Source of the DNA: Virgisporangium aurantiacum
GTDB taxonomy: Bacteria > Actinomycetota > Actinomycetes > Mycobacteriales > Micromonosporaceae
Direction of reading: 5' to 3'
Length of the DNA: 64,000 nucleotides
NCBI RefSeq assembly: GCF_016863635.1
Contig: NZ_BOPG01000033.1
Location: 1 to 64,000, forward strand
Shown: positions 1-8,823 of the stretch, piece by piece
How the letters are laid out: every line of letters starts with the position of its first letter
Numbering within the stretch: the stretch's first letter is position 1
Translations under genes and position numbers: made by a program
Notes under the pieces: generated by a model
The model's input: only the letters and a program-made list of their open reading frames with translations
Databases searched by the model: none
What the model was told of the DNA's origin: nothing

Positions 1-1
1 A

Positions 2-37
2 CAGATTGAGCCGCCCCGCAAGGGGCGGCTCAATCTG
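2..37 (+). terminator. Rho-independent terminator of a gene left of the window
   Basis: A perfect 16-bp stem (2-17 with 22-37) closes on a GCAA tetraloop and is followed by CTTTT on the + strand. This is a strong intrinsic terminator for a + strand gene that ends before the window. In many actinomycetes clpX lies upstream of valS, but nothing here shows that gene. Confidence 0.85.
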
Positions 38-210
38 CTTTTGGGGCAGATTTGCCATCAGCCAGCGGCCGATCCCGTACCCGCGGCGGGCCGGCGGAGC
101 TGTCATTCCCGGCCCCGGGGGACGCAGGCCGGGCACGGTGACCGACTCGGCGCACTTGTCGGCCACCATCTGCGCGAGCGGAGCGGCAACTCGCCGGCTC
201 TCTCTGCCGC

Positions 211-258
211 GATCTTGGAATTCTATGGTTGTCATAGCGACCGCAAGATTCCAAGATC
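211..258. repeat. Nested palindromic element, possibly a dispersed repeat
   Basis: An 11-bp outer inverted repeat (211-221 GATCTTGGAAT with 248-258 ATTCCAAGATC) encloses a second 5-bp dyad (223-227 CTATG with 233-237 CATAG). It lies in a non-coding stretch and is more AT-rich than its surroundings. The form resembles intergenic palindromes that recur in Micromonosporaceae genomes, but no second copy was seen in this window, so the repeat status is inferred. Confidence 0.4.
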
Positions 259-280
259 CGCGAACCGGGCGGACGTATGA

Positions 281-314
281 CTGTGGGCTCCCCGCTTACG
301 CAGGGAGCCCACAG
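281..314 (-). terminator. Hairpin just downstream of the membrane protein gene
   Basis: A 12-bp perfect stem (281-292 with 303-314) with a 10-nt loop lies 11 nt past the stop codon of the minus-strand gene at 326-1285. There is no T-run, as is common for actinomycete terminators. Position makes it the likely transcription end of that gene. Confidence 0.65.
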
Positions 315-325
315 TGGCGTCTGGA

Positions 326-1285
326 TCAGCCGCGCTTGAGGACCTCGGCGCGGATCTGGCGGAACAGGTCGGCGCTGTCGGTGGACGAGCGGTTGACGAA
401 GATCCCCAGCATGAGGCTGCCACCGTCGGCCCAGCCGCAGACGGACAGGGCCTGGCCGCTGCTTGCCGTGGTGCCGCAGCGCATCTTGCCGCCCAGCGGG
501 CCCGGGTCGACGTCTTCGACGCCCGAGGCCGCGAGTTCGCTGCTGAAGGCGTCGTCGAGTTCGCCCTCGGGGTCGGTGATCCGGCCGGTGGCGCCGACCA
601 GGCCCACGGCCTTGGTGAGGTCGCCGCTCGGGGCGTAGTAGGCGGCCACGGCGCTGTCGGCGTTGGTGGCGGTCTTGATCTTCTGGGCGGTGTCGTTGGC
701 GGTCTTGTTCAGCGTGGCGTTGTCGACCTTGGTGAGGCCGGCGACGGTTGCGGGAAGGTCGATCCGCGCGGGGTACTCGGCGGCCTCCGCGGAGGCGCTG
801 GGCTCGGCGGAAGCGCTGGCGGTCGGGCCGGCCGTCGGTTCGTCGTCGTCACCGGAGGTGAAGACCATCGCGGTGCCGACGCCGACGAGGATCAGCAGGA
901 TGACGATGCCGCCGATCACCAGTGCCAGCATGCCGCCGCGGTTGGTGCGGGGGGCGGCCGGTGTGACGAACGACGGGGGCTGCTGGGGCGGGGCGTAGCC
1001 CTGGTAGCCGGGTTGCTGCATGGGGGGGTAGCCCGGCTGGGGGTACCCGGCGGGCTGCTGCGGTACGGCGCCGTAGTTCGGGTCGTAGGGCTGCTGACCC
1101 TGGTAGGGCTGGCCGGACATCGGCGGCTCGGTGGTGTACGACTCCTGCGAGTAGCCCCCGGTTTCGTAGCCGCTGTAGGGCGGGCCGCTGAGCGGAGGGT
1201 TCGGGGTACCGCCGTAACCCCCGTACTGGGGCTGCTGCTGTTCCGGCTGGCCGTTCCAGGGCTGGCCGGATGGGGGATAGGTCAC
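326..1285 (-). CDS. Pro/Gln/Tyr-rich single-pass membrane protein, paralog of 23373-24488
   Basis: The 319-aa protein has a disordered N-terminal half rich in Pro, Gln, Tyr and Gly (residues 1-115), one hydrophobic segment (about 119-143) and an Asp/Ala/Ser linker. A C-terminal domain of about 150 residues follows and should lie outside the membrane. I chose the GTG at 1285 because GGAGGA sits about 6 nt upstream; an ATG 19 codons earlier has no such site. The C-terminal domain matches the protein at 23373-24488 in EYPA, GPLGG, RCGT, VCGWAD, NRS and the terminal VLKRG. A conserved pair of cysteines in RCGT and VCGWAD could form a disulfide. No function is known to me. It is monocistronic, with a hairpin after the stop. 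Confidence 0.8.
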   Translation of the reverse strand: MTYPPSGQPWNGQPEQQQPQYGGYGGTPNPPLSGPPYSGYETGGYSQESYTTEPPMSGQPYQGQQPYDPNYGAVPQQPAGYPQPGYPPMQQPGYQGYAPPQQPPSFVTPAAPRTNRGGMLALVIGGIVILLILVGVGTAMVFTSGDDDEPTAGPTASASAEPSASAEAAEYPARIDLPATVAGLTKVDNATLNKTANDTAQKIKTATNADSAVAAYYAPSGDLTKAVGLVGATGRITDPEGELDDAFSSELAASGVEDVDPGPLGGKMRCGTTASSGQALSVCGWADGGSLMLGIFVNRSSTDSADLFRQIRAEVLKRG

Positions 1286-1558
1286 GGGGGTCCTCCACGA
1301 GGCTTGGTGCAAGGTCTTTGTTCGAACGTAGCTGGTCGGCACACCCGTGCCCCGGTTCAGCCGATCAGGGCAGCCTGCCCGCGCAACGCGTCGAACAGGA
1401 CGTTAATTCACCTATTGTCGCGGATCGGCACGCTTCCGACCTCGGCCGACTGTGCCCCGGTGCGGGTCGATCGGGTGGCGACATCCGCCGCGCCGGTGGG
1501 CTGACACATGACCAGGTAGCGGGCACGCACCTGGCGACGGCGGGCACGGCCCGCTCCG

Positions 1559-1564
1559 TAGACT
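1559..1564 (+). promoter_or_regulatory. -10 box for a leaderless valS transcript
   Basis: TAGACT ends 6 nt before the GTG of valS. Initiation 7 nt downstream of a -10 box would start the mRNA at or next to the start codon. There is no purine-rich ribosome binding site before the GTG. No good -35 hexamer is visible. Confidence 0.55.
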
Positions 1565-1570
1565 CGCATT

Positions 1571-4159
1571 GTGACCGATACCTCGACCACCCAGCGACGC
1601 GAACTCTCCGCGCAGTACCAGCCCGCCGAAGTAGAGGAGCGGCTGTACCAGGGTTGGGTAGAGGCCGGCGTATTCCAGCCGCAGGGCGACGGCGAGCCGT
1701 TCAGCATCGTCATTCCGCCACCGAACGTCACCGGGTCGCTGCACGTCGGGCACGCGCTCGACCACACGATCCAGGACACCCTGATCCGCCGCCGGCGAAT
1801 GCAGGGGTACTCGACGCTGTGGCTGCCGGGCATGGACCACGCCGGCATCGCCACCCAGAACGTCGTCGAGCGCCAGCTCGCCGGCGAGGGCGTCTCGCGG
1901 CACGACCTGGGCCGGGAGAAGTTCGTCGAGCGGGTCTGGCAGTGGAAAGCCGAGAGCGGCGGCAAGATCCTCGGCCAGATGAAGCGGCTGGGCGACTCGG
2001 TCGACTGGTCCCGCGAGCGGTTCACGATGGACGAGGGCCTTTCCCGCGCGGTCCTCACGATCTTCAAAAAGCTCTTCGAAGACGGCCTGATCTACCGCGC
2101 CAACCGCATCATCAACTGGTGCCCGCGCTGCCTCACCGCGCTCAGCGACATCGAGGTCGAGCACTACGAAGAAGACGGCGAGCTGGTCTCCATCCAGTAC
2201 GGAGAGATCGTCGTGGCGACCACCCGGGCCGAGACGATGCTCGGCGACACCGCCGTGGCCGTGCACCCCGACGACGAGCGGTACAAGCACCTCATCGGCA
2301 CGGAGGTCGAGCTGCCGCTCACCGGGCGGCGGATCCCGATCGTGGCCGACCCGCACGTCGACCCGGCGTTCGGCACCGGTGCGGTGAAGGTCACGCCGGC
2401 GCACGACCCGAACGACTTCGAGATCGGGCAACGGCACTCCCTGCCCAGCGTCACGATCATGGACGAGCGTGGCGTGATCACCGCGCCGGGTCCCTTCCAG
2501 GGCCTGGACCGGTTCGAAGCGCGACCGGCGGTCGTGGCCGCGCTGCGCGAACAGGGCCGGATCATCGCCGAGAAGCGGCCCTACCAGCACGCGGTCGGCC
2601 ACTGCTCGCGGTGCTCCACGATCGTCGAGCCGCGGCTGTCGCTGCAATGGTTCGTCAACACGGGTCCGCTCGCGAAGGCCGCCGGTGACGCGGTGCGCGA
2701 CGGCCGCACGCGCATCGAGCCGCCCGAGCTGGCCAAGCGCTACTTCGCGTGGGTCGACAACATGCACGACTGGTGCATCTCGCGCCAGCTGTGGTGGGGC
2801 CACCGCATCCCGGTCTGGTACGGGCCCAACGGCGAGATCGTGTGCGTCGGCCCCGACGAGGAGCCGCCCACCGGCGAGGGCTGGGAGCAGGACCAGGACG
2901 TCCTCGACACCTGGTTCTCGAGTGGGCTGTGGCCGTTCTCGACGCTCGGCTGGCCGGAGCAGACCGAGGATCTGAAGAAGTACTACCCGACCAGCGTTCT
3001 GGTGACCGGCTACGACATCCTGTTCTTCTGGGTCGCCCGGATGATGATGTTCGGCCTGTACGCCATGGACGGCCGGCAGCCGTTCGACGTCGTGGCGCTG
3101 CACGGCATGGTGCGCGACCAGTACGGCAAGAAGATGAGCAAGTCGTTCGGCAACGTCGTCGACCCGCTCGACTGGATCGAGCGTTTCGGCGCCGACGCCA
3201 CCCGGTTCACGCTCGCCCGCGGCGCCAACCCCGGCGCCGACGTGCCGGTGAGCGAGGAGTGGTGCCAGGGCTCGCGGAACTTCTGCAACAAGCTGTGGAA
3301 CGCCACGCGGTTCGCGCTCATGAACGGCGCGACCGTCGAGGGCGACATGCCCACAGAGCTGAACACCGTGGACCGGTGGATCCTGAGCCGGCTGCAGCAC
3401 GTCACCGCCCAGGTCGACCAGTACTTCGAGACGTTCGAACTCGCCAAGGCGTGCGACACGCTGTACCACTTCGCCTGGGACGACGTCTGCGACTGGTACG
3501 TGGAGCTGTCGAAGCCGGTCCTGGCACAGGGCAGCGAAAGCACCCGGCGCGTCCTCGGCCACGTGCTCGACACCCTGCTGCGGCTGTTGCACCCGGTGAT
3601 CCCGTTCGTCACCGAGGAACTGCGCTCCGCGCTGAACCCCGGCGGGGGGTCGGTCGTCGTCGCGGCGTGGCCGGAGGCGGAGAAGCGGTACCACGACGGC
3701 ACCGCCGAGGCGGAGATGGACGCGCTGCAGCGGGTGGTCACCGAGGTCCGGCGGTTCCGCGCCGACCAGGGCCTGAAGCCGGGCCAGCGGGTCGTCGCGC
3801 GGCTCGACGGCCTCGCCGGTGCCGGGCTGGCGCCGCACGAGTCGCTGATCCGGTCGCTGGCCCGTCTTGATCTTCCCGAGGCCGAGTTCGCGGCCACCGC
3901 GACGCTCGCCGTGGCGGGCGGGGTCACCGTCGCGCTGGACACGCGGGGCTCCATCGACGTCGCCGCCGAGCGGGCGCGCCTCGCGAAGGACCTGGCCGCG
4001 GCCGAGAAGGAGGTCGCGCAGACCCGGGGCAAGCTGGGCAACGCGGCGTTCGTCGAGAAGGCGCCGGCTCCGGTCGTGGCGAAGATCAAGGACCGGCTGG
4101 CGACGGCGGAAGCCGACATCGCCCGGATCAACGCCCAGTTGGCGGCGTTGCCGGCATGA
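1571..4159 (+). CDS. valS: Valyl-tRNA synthetase
   Basis: This is a class I aminoacyl-tRNA synthetase that charges tRNA-Val in the cytosol. The 862-aa length is normal for actinomycete ValRS. The HIGH-type motif is HVGH at residues 58-61, preceded by PPNVTGSL, and the KMSKS loop is at 521-525. Between them lies the CP1 editing domain. An anticodon-binding domain and an Ala/Glu/Lys-rich coiled-coil arm at the C-terminus (about 790-862) are typical of ValRS. The start is GTG at 1571 and appears leaderless (TAGACT at 1559). The last bases overlap folC (ATGA), so the two are translationally coupled. Confidence 0.97.
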   Translation: MTDTSTTQRRELSAQYQPAEVEERLYQGWVEAGVFQPQGDGEPFSIVIPPPNVTGSLHVGHALDHTIQDTLIRRRRMQGYSTLWLPGMDHAGIATQNVVERQLAGEGVSRHDLGREKFVERVWQWKAESGGKILGQMKRLGDSVDWSRERFTMDEGLSRAVLTIFKKLFEDGLIYRANRIINWCPRCLTALSDIEVEHYEEDGELVSIQYGEIVVATTRAETMLGDTAVAVHPDDERYKHLIGTEVELPLTGRRIPIVADPHVDPAFGTGAVKVTPAHDPNDFEIGQRHSLPSVTIMDERGVITAPGPFQGLDRFEARPAVVAALREQGRIIAEKRPYQHAVGHCSRCSTIVEPRLSLQWFVNTGPLAKAAGDAVRDGRTRIEPPELAKRYFAWVDNMHDWCISRQLWWGHRIPVWYGPNGEIVCVGPDEEPPTGEGWEQDQDVLDTWFSSGLWPFSTLGWPEQTEDLKKYYPTSVLVTGYDILFFWVARMMMFGLYAMDGRQPFDVVALHGMVRDQYGKKMSKSFGNVVDPLDWIERFGADATRFTLARGANPGADVPVSEEWCQGSRNFCNKLWNATRFALMNGATVEGDMPTELNTVDRWILSRLQHVTAQVDQYFETFELAKACDTLYHFAWDDVCDWYVELSKPVLAQGSESTRRVLGHVLDTLLRLLHPVIPFVTEELRSALNPGGGSVVVAAWPEAEKRYHDGTAEAEMDALQRVVTEVRRFRADQGLKPGQRVVARLDGLAGAGLAPHESLIRSLARLDLPEAEFAATATLAVAGGVTVALDTRGSIDVAAERARLAKDLAAAEKEVAQTRGKLGNAAFVEKAPAPVVAKIKDRLATAEADIARINAQLAALPA

Positions 4160-5484
4160 ACGAAGAGTTCCGGCGGGTCGACGCCGAGCTGATGAAGCGC
4201 GGCTACACCCGCATGGTGTTCGACCTCGGGCGGATCGAGGCGCTGCTCGACCTGCTCGGCAACCCGCAGCGGGCGTACCCGTCCGTCCACCTGACCGGGA
4301 CCAACGGCAAGACGTCGACGGCGCGGATGATCGACTCGCTGCTCCGTGCGCACGGGTTGCGCGTCGGTCGCTACACGAGCCCGCACATGTCGAGCGTGCG
4401 CGAGCGCATCAGCATCGAGGGCGAGCCGGTCGGCGAGGAGCGGTTCGTCGACATTTACCGCGAGGTGGAGCCCGTCGCGTCCTATGTGGACGGTGAGGCC
4501 GACGAGCCGTTGACGTACTTCGACATGACCACGGCGCTCGCCTTCGCGGCGTTCGCGGACGCCCCGGTGGACGTCGGGGTGATCGAGGTCGGACTCGGCG
4601 GCGTCGACGACTCGACGAACGTGATCCAGGCGCGCACGTGCGTCATCACGCCGATCGGGCTGGACCACACCGAGTGGCTCGGCGACACGCTCGAAGACAT
4701 CGCGTTGGCGAAGGTGGGCATCGTCCACAAGGGAGCGACGCTGATCTGCGCCGCCCAGCCGGACGAGGCGATGGAGCCGATCCTGCGGCACTGCGCCGAG
4801 GTCGAGGCGACGATCGCCCGCGAGGGCACGGAGTTCGCGGTGCTCGCCCGCTCGCTCGCCGTCGGCGGGCAGATGCTGGCGCTGCAGGGACTCTCGGGCG
4901 TCTACGAAGGCATCTACCTGCCGCTGCACGGTGCGCACCAGGCGCAGAACGCGGCCGTGGCACTGGCCACCGTCGAGGCGTTCCTCGGTGCGGGGACGGT
5001 GCGGTCGCTCGACGCGTCGGTGGTACAGGAGGGCTTCGCGGACGTGACGTCGCCGGGCCGGCTGGAGCGGGTCCGCAGCGCGCCGACGCTGCTGCTCGAC
5101 GCGGCGCACAACCCGGCCGGCATGAAGGCTCTGGTGACGGCGCTGACCGAGGAGTTCGACTTCCGCCGGCTGATCGCGGTGGTCGCGACGCTCGGTGACA
5201 AGGACGTGCGGGGCATGCTCGATCTGCTCGAGTCGGCCGTCGACGCGGTGGTCGTCACGAAGAACACGTCGCCGCGGGCGATGCCGGTCACCGAACTGAA
5301 CGACCTGGCCGTGGACATGTTCGGCGAGGACCGGGTGCGCGCGGTGTCGAACCTGCCCGACGCGATCGAGCTGGCGGTGGCGCTGGCCGAGGAGGACCTC
5401 GAACTCGGCCTCGGCGGCGTCGGTGTGCTGGTGACGGGGTCGGTGGTCACGGTGGCCGACGCACGGAAGCTGCTGGTGCGGTGA
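4156..5484 (+). CDS. folC: Bifunctional folylpolyglutamate synthase / dihydrofolate synthase
   Basis: The 442-aa protein adds glutamate to folates, and in many bacteria also joins dihydropteroate to glutamate. The Mur-ligase-type P-loop TGTNGKTS is at residues 47-54, the folate-binding region follows, and LLDAAHNPAGM marks the start of the C-terminal glutamate-ligase domain. ATG overlaps the valS stop by 4 nt, and its own stop overlaps the next gene by GTGA. The valS-folC pair is a conserved actinobacterial arrangement. Confidence 0.95.
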   Translation: MNEEFRRVDAELMKRGYTRMVFDLGRIEALLDLLGNPQRAYPSVHLTGTNGKTSTARMIDSLLRAHGLRVGRYTSPHMSSVRERISIEGEPVGEERFVDIYREVEPVASYVDGEADEPLTYFDMTTALAFAAFADAPVDVGVIEVGLGGVDDSTNVIQARTCVITPIGLDHTEWLGDTLEDIALAKVGIVHKGATLICAAQPDEAMEPILRHCAEVEATIAREGTEFAVLARSLAVGGQMLALQGLSGVYEGIYLPLHGAHQAQNAAVALATVEAFLGAGTVRSLDASVVQEGFADVTSPGRLERVRSAPTLLLDAAHNPAGMKALVTALTEEFDFRRLIAVVATLGDKDVRGMLDLLESAVDAVVVTKNTSPRAMPVTELNDLAVDMFGEDRVRAVSNLPDAIELAVALAEEDLELGLGGVGVLVTGSVVTVADARKLLVR

Positions 5485-5930
5485 CGGAGCCGGCCCGCGG
5501 GCCTGAAAGGGCCGGATCAGACGGGACCGGATCGGGCGCGGCCGGGCCTGGATCGGCCGGCTCGGGCGCGGTGCGGCCTGAAGCGGCCGGGCCGGAGCGG
5601 CCGTCCGGGTTGCGTAATCCGCCGGCCGCGGTGCGGGGTGCCGGCGCGGGTGCGCTGGCCACGATGGCGCTCGTGCTGCTCATGGGCATCGTGCCGCTGA
5701 TCAGGCTCGACGCGCCCGGTGCGGCGATCGTCGTGATCGCGGTGCTGGCCGTGGTGGCGATCGTCCTGTGCGGACTGCTCAAGCACGAGTGGGCCTGGTA
5801 CGCGGCGATCCTGGTGCCGTCGGTGCTGATCGTGGCGGGCTTCCTGCACGTGGCGCTCGCCGTGCTCGGCGTGATGTTCGCCCTGCTGTGGGCGTACATG
5901 CTCCACGTACGGCGCACCGTGTTGCGCTGA
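5481..5930 (+). CDS. DUF4233 family integral membrane protein
   Basis: This 149-aa protein starts with a Gly/Ala/Pro-rich tail of about 45 residues, followed by three or four membrane segments (roughly 54-73, 78-98, 103-141). It overlaps folC by GTGA and ends the valS operon. DUF4233 proteins regularly follow folC in actinobacteria; their function is not established. In many relatives ndk comes next. Here a convergent minus-strand gene begins two bases later and no ndk is visible. Confidence 0.85.
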   Translation: MTEPARGPERAGSDGTGSGAAGPGSAGSGAVRPEAAGPERPSGLRNPPAAVRGAGAGALATMALVLLMGIVPLIRLDAPGAAIVVIAVLAVVAIVLCGLLKHEWAWYAAILVPSVLIVAGFLHVALAVLGVMFALLWAYMLHVRRTVLR

Positions 5931-5931
5931 C

Positions 5932-8457
5932 TCAGCCGTGGATCTCCCAGTTCGTCACCGCCAGGGTGTGACCGTCGGGGTCGTGGAACGTGGCGGCCCA
6001 CAGCTCCAACTGCTCCCCGTGGCTCACCACCCGCGGCGGGTGCACGAAGTCGAGACCCTTGTCGCCGAGTTCCCGGTAGGACGCCTGCACGTCGGGCACC
6101 TCCAGGGTCAGGTACACCACGCCCGGATCGGCCGGCCCCGGGTCGGCGGAAAGCTTCAGCAGCAACCGGGACTGGCCCCGGGCCAGCCGCGCCGAGTTCT
6201 TGCCGGTCTCGATCTCGGACAGGTCGAGGACGTCGCGGTAGAACGCCACCGACCGGCTCAGGTCGCGGACGAGCAGCGTCACGTTGACGCCGCTCGCGCC
6301 GAGGTTCGACAGGCTCATCGACGGCGCCGCCAGGAACGCGTCGCCGGACAGGTCCTCGTCGGTCTCGGGGTCGTCGGTCTCGGGGTCGTCGCTGCCGGCA
6401 TCCTCGGGAGGCGCGGGGCGGTCGCGGGCTTCGGTCCGCGACGCACTGCCGTTGGACGCCGCACCGGCGCGGTCGCGGTCGATCCGCAACGGGACGACGT
6501 TGAACGGGTCGCCGGGGTCCTCGTCGCGGGTGGCCGCCGGCCGGGCGGTTCCGCCTCGTGCGGGTTCGGCCCGGGGGGCTGGGCGAGCAGTGCCGTAGCC
6601 GTTGGGACCGGTGTCCGGCACGTCGATCTCGAGCGCGTGGTAACTGCTCCGGTCGAACGTCATGCGGTCGGTTTCGCTGCGGTCGGAGTAGGCGTGGTCG
6701 TCGACGATCGAGCCGGTGAGCACCTCGCCGTACCCGCCCTCGACGGTGCCCGAGACCACTTCGGTGTGGTCGGGCTCGGGCCGTGACTCGGGCCGGATCG
6801 GCGTGGCCGCCGGCTGGGCGTCGGGCTGTGGGGCGAGTGGCCAGTCGGGCGGTGGCTCGGAGGGCGCCTCGGCCACGTAGACGGGGTTGATGCCGGAGGA
6901 GGCGCGGGGTTCGCCGGTTTCGGTGTCGGCCGACTTGCGTTGCCGCGGGCTGGGCCGGCGCAGGTGCGGGCTGGGCCGGCGGCGGGGCAGCGGCAGGGAG
7001 ACGGGCGGGCCACCGGCTTCGGCCGCGAGCGGGGTGCCCGGGTCGGGAGCGTCGGACCCGCCACGGCGACCGCCCCAGCTGGCGCCACCCGGAAGCGAGG
7101 ACCCGCCGGGACCCTGGCCCCCGGGACCGTCGCCGCCGGGACCGTCGCGATCGTCGTCGTCGAGGTCGTCCGGGCCGCCGCGCCGGCTGGCCCAGCCGGT
7201 GCCGCGTGGGCGGTCGTCGCCGGGGTCGTGTGGGCGGTCGTCGGCGGTGCCGTGCGGGTCGTCGGTGGTGGTGGTGGTGCTCAGTGGGCGATCGTCGGTG
7301 GTGGTGCCGGCCCAGAGGGGGCGGTTGCGGTCGTGGGCTCCTTGCTCCGTGGCCGGTGGGTCGTCGTCGGTCGGGTCGGTTGGGTCGTCGACGGGTGTGG
7401 GCGGGGCGGAGCGGTTGGCGACGGGGGTGCTGCGGACGGGACCGGCGGCGGTGTCCGGAAGGTCGCTGTCTTCGGTGTCGTCGGGCTCACTGGAAACCGG
7501 GGGAGCGGCGGTGGCCGGGGGGTGCTGGGCTTCGGGTTCGTCGGGTTCGTCGGGGTTGCGCCAGTATTCGTGGAGTTCTTCGTCGTCGGGGTCGTAGGTC
7601 TCGGTGACGAAGGCGCGGTTCTGGCGGTCGCGGTCGGCTCGGATGTTTCGGCCGAGGGGGTTCGGCGCGGGGGTGAACGGCGCGGGGTCGGGTTCGTCGA
7701 AATCGGGCGTTTCGTCGCGTGGGAGTGGGGGTGCGGCGGCCGAATTCGAGACGATCTTGGTCTTGGGGGCGCCGGGTGGTGGCGGGGCGGCCGGCTCGAC
7801 GAGCATCGGGGCGGAGACCGGGGCGAAGTCCATGCCCGCGGCGGCGATGGTGCCGGAACTGGTCGGCAGGTTCGGTGGCGGCGTGGGCGGCGGGCCTACC
7901 GGCAGCGGGGGGAGGTCGTCGAGGAACTCGTCGGCGGGGAGGTCGTCTTCGAACTCGTCGTCGAGGTCGGCGGGGAGGTCCTCGACGTACTGGGGGTAGA
8001 GGTCCTCGCCGGCGGCCTGGGCGTGGGTGACGACCTTGTCCCAGAGCACGCGTACTTTCCGAGGATTGTTCGCGACCACCTCGACCGGGAGGGTGGCACC
8101 GTCGTCGGGCCATTTGCTCACCGGGACGGCCGGGTCGAGCACCCGCACGGCGACGCCGTCGATTCCCGCGGCGAACACCGACAGGTGCAACTCGCACCGG
8201 CCGACCATGCCCGACGAGGGCGGCGGCGAGGCGCTGTAGACGTGCGCGGTGCCGAAGATGTACTGGCGACCGGCGGACCGCACGGCGGTGAGGATCAGCA
8301 ACGCCGGACCCAGCACGCCGACGGCCACACCCACCGCCATGATGCCGGGATTGCCGAAGCCGATGCCGTAGGACACGACGAACAGACCGAGTGCGCCGAG
8401 CGCGATCGCCATGAACCGGCGCCCGTACGACATGCTCAGCCGATTGCCGTTAGCCAA
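5932..8457 (-). CDS. Membrane protein fused through a long acidic linker to a VOC/glyoxalase-like domain
   Basis: The 841-aa protein has two N-terminal membrane segments (about 14-32 and 38-58) and a compact region to about residue 160. About 500 residues of Asp/Pro/Gly/Thr-rich low-complexity sequence follow. The last 130 residues form a vicinal-oxygen-chelate domain with VTLLVRDLSRSVAFYRDVL near its start and FHDPDGHTLAV near its end. Such domains bind metals or small ligands in glyoxalases, dioxygenases and antibiotic-binding proteins. I chose TTG at 8457 because GGAGG lies 5 nt upstream. The combination with a membrane anchor is unusual. The substrate is unknown. Confidence 0.75.
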   Translation of the reverse strand: MANGNRLSMSYGRRFMAIALGALGLFVVSYGIGFGNPGIMAVGVAVGVLGPALLILTAVRSAGRQYIFGTAHVYSASPPPSSGMVGRCELHLSVFAAGIDGVAVRVLDPAVPVSKWPDDGATLPVEVVANNPRKVRVLWDKVVTHAQAAGEDLYPQYVEDLPADLDDEFEDDLPADEFLDDLPPLPVGPPPTPPPNLPTSSGTIAAAGMDFAPVSAPMLVEPAAPPPPGAPKTKIVSNSAAAPPLPRDETPDFDEPDPAPFTPAPNPLGRNIRADRDRQNRAFVTETYDPDDEELHEYWRNPDEPDEPEAQHPPATAAPPVSSEPDDTEDSDLPDTAAGPVRSTPVANRSAPPTPVDDPTDPTDDDPPATEQGAHDRNRPLWAGTTTDDRPLSTTTTTDDPHGTADDRPHDPGDDRPRGTGWASRRGGPDDLDDDDRDGPGGDGPGGQGPGGSSLPGGASWGGRRGGSDAPDPGTPLAAEAGGPPVSLPLPRRRPSPHLRRPSPRQRKSADTETGEPRASSGINPVYVAEAPSEPPPDWPLAPQPDAQPAATPIRPESRPEPDHTEVVSGTVEGGYGEVLTGSIVDDHAYSDRSETDRMTFDRSSYHALEIDVPDTGPNGYGTARPAPRAEPARGGTARPAATRDEDPGDPFNVVPLRIDRDRAGAASNGSASRTEARDRPAPPEDAGSDDPETDDPETDEDLSGDAFLAAPSMSLSNLGASGVNVTLLVRDLSRSVAFYRDVLDLSEIETGKNSARLARGQSRLLLKLSADPGPADPGVVYLTLEVPDVQASYRELGDKGLDFVHPPRVVSHGEQLELWAATFHDPDGHTLAVTNWEIHG

Positions 8458-8592
8458 TGTGACCTCCCACGGGCTCAGATTGAGGCTAGGCCCCTGGCGC
8501 GCACCGCGAAAGCCGACGCCGCGTTCACTTGCACGTATTTTGCGAAACCCCGTTCACCGGTAATGGGGATGAGGCGCCGCGGACGGCTCGGG

Positions 8593-8598
8593 TACGCT
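8593..8598 (+). promoter_or_regulatory. -10 box of the ileS leader transcript
   Basis: TACGCT lies 9 nt before the first helix of the T-box leader, so transcription would start near 8605. No clear -35 box is seen. Confidence 0.5.
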
Positions 8599-8603
8599 GG
8601 ACG

Positions 8604-8818
8604 GACAGGCGTCGACCCGGCCATCACCGGCGAGCCTCCGGAAGAACGGGCCCTGTTGGCAGTTCGGTGCACACGGGTCCTATTAGAACCGGACGGGGCG
8701 GCCCGTCACAGCCGGCCGATGAGCGGCCATCCGCGCCAAGCGGATGGCAAGCGGGGTGGTACCGCGGGCCAGACAATGGGCTCGTCCTCGCACGTTGAGT
8801 AGTAGCAACGCGAGGAGC
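8604..8818 (+). ncRNA. Class II (translational) T-box riboswitch, tRNA-Ile responsive
   Basis: A short Stem I (8607-8637) has ATC, an isoleucine codon, in its terminal loop at 8623-8625. This is the ultrashort form known from actinobacterial ileS leaders. A second hairpin pairs 8727-8733 with 8741-8747. The T-box core GCGGGGTGGTACCGCGG is at 8751-8767, and its TGGT would pair with the NCCA end of uncharged tRNA. The ribosome binding site region 8810-8818 (GCGAGGAGC) can pair with 8780-8791, forming a sequestrator that blocks ileS translation until uncharged tRNA-Ile stabilises the alternative fold. No terminator U-run is present, so control should be translational. Confidence 0.9.
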
Positions 8819-8823
8819 CACCG

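Noticed and set aside
1286..1570. T-box leader before valS
   Set aside because: No T-box core sequence is present and a -10 box 6 nt before the GTG points to a leaderless mRNA.
1412..3838. 808-codon open frame on the minus strand across valS
   Set aside because: It mirrors valS codons, is rich in Arg/His/Val without domains and lies fully inside a certain gene. High GC content creates such frames.
5931..8823. ndk gene expected after DUF4233
   Set aside because: No nucleoside diphosphate kinase motif is found on either strand; the space is filled by the VOC fusion gene and the T-box.
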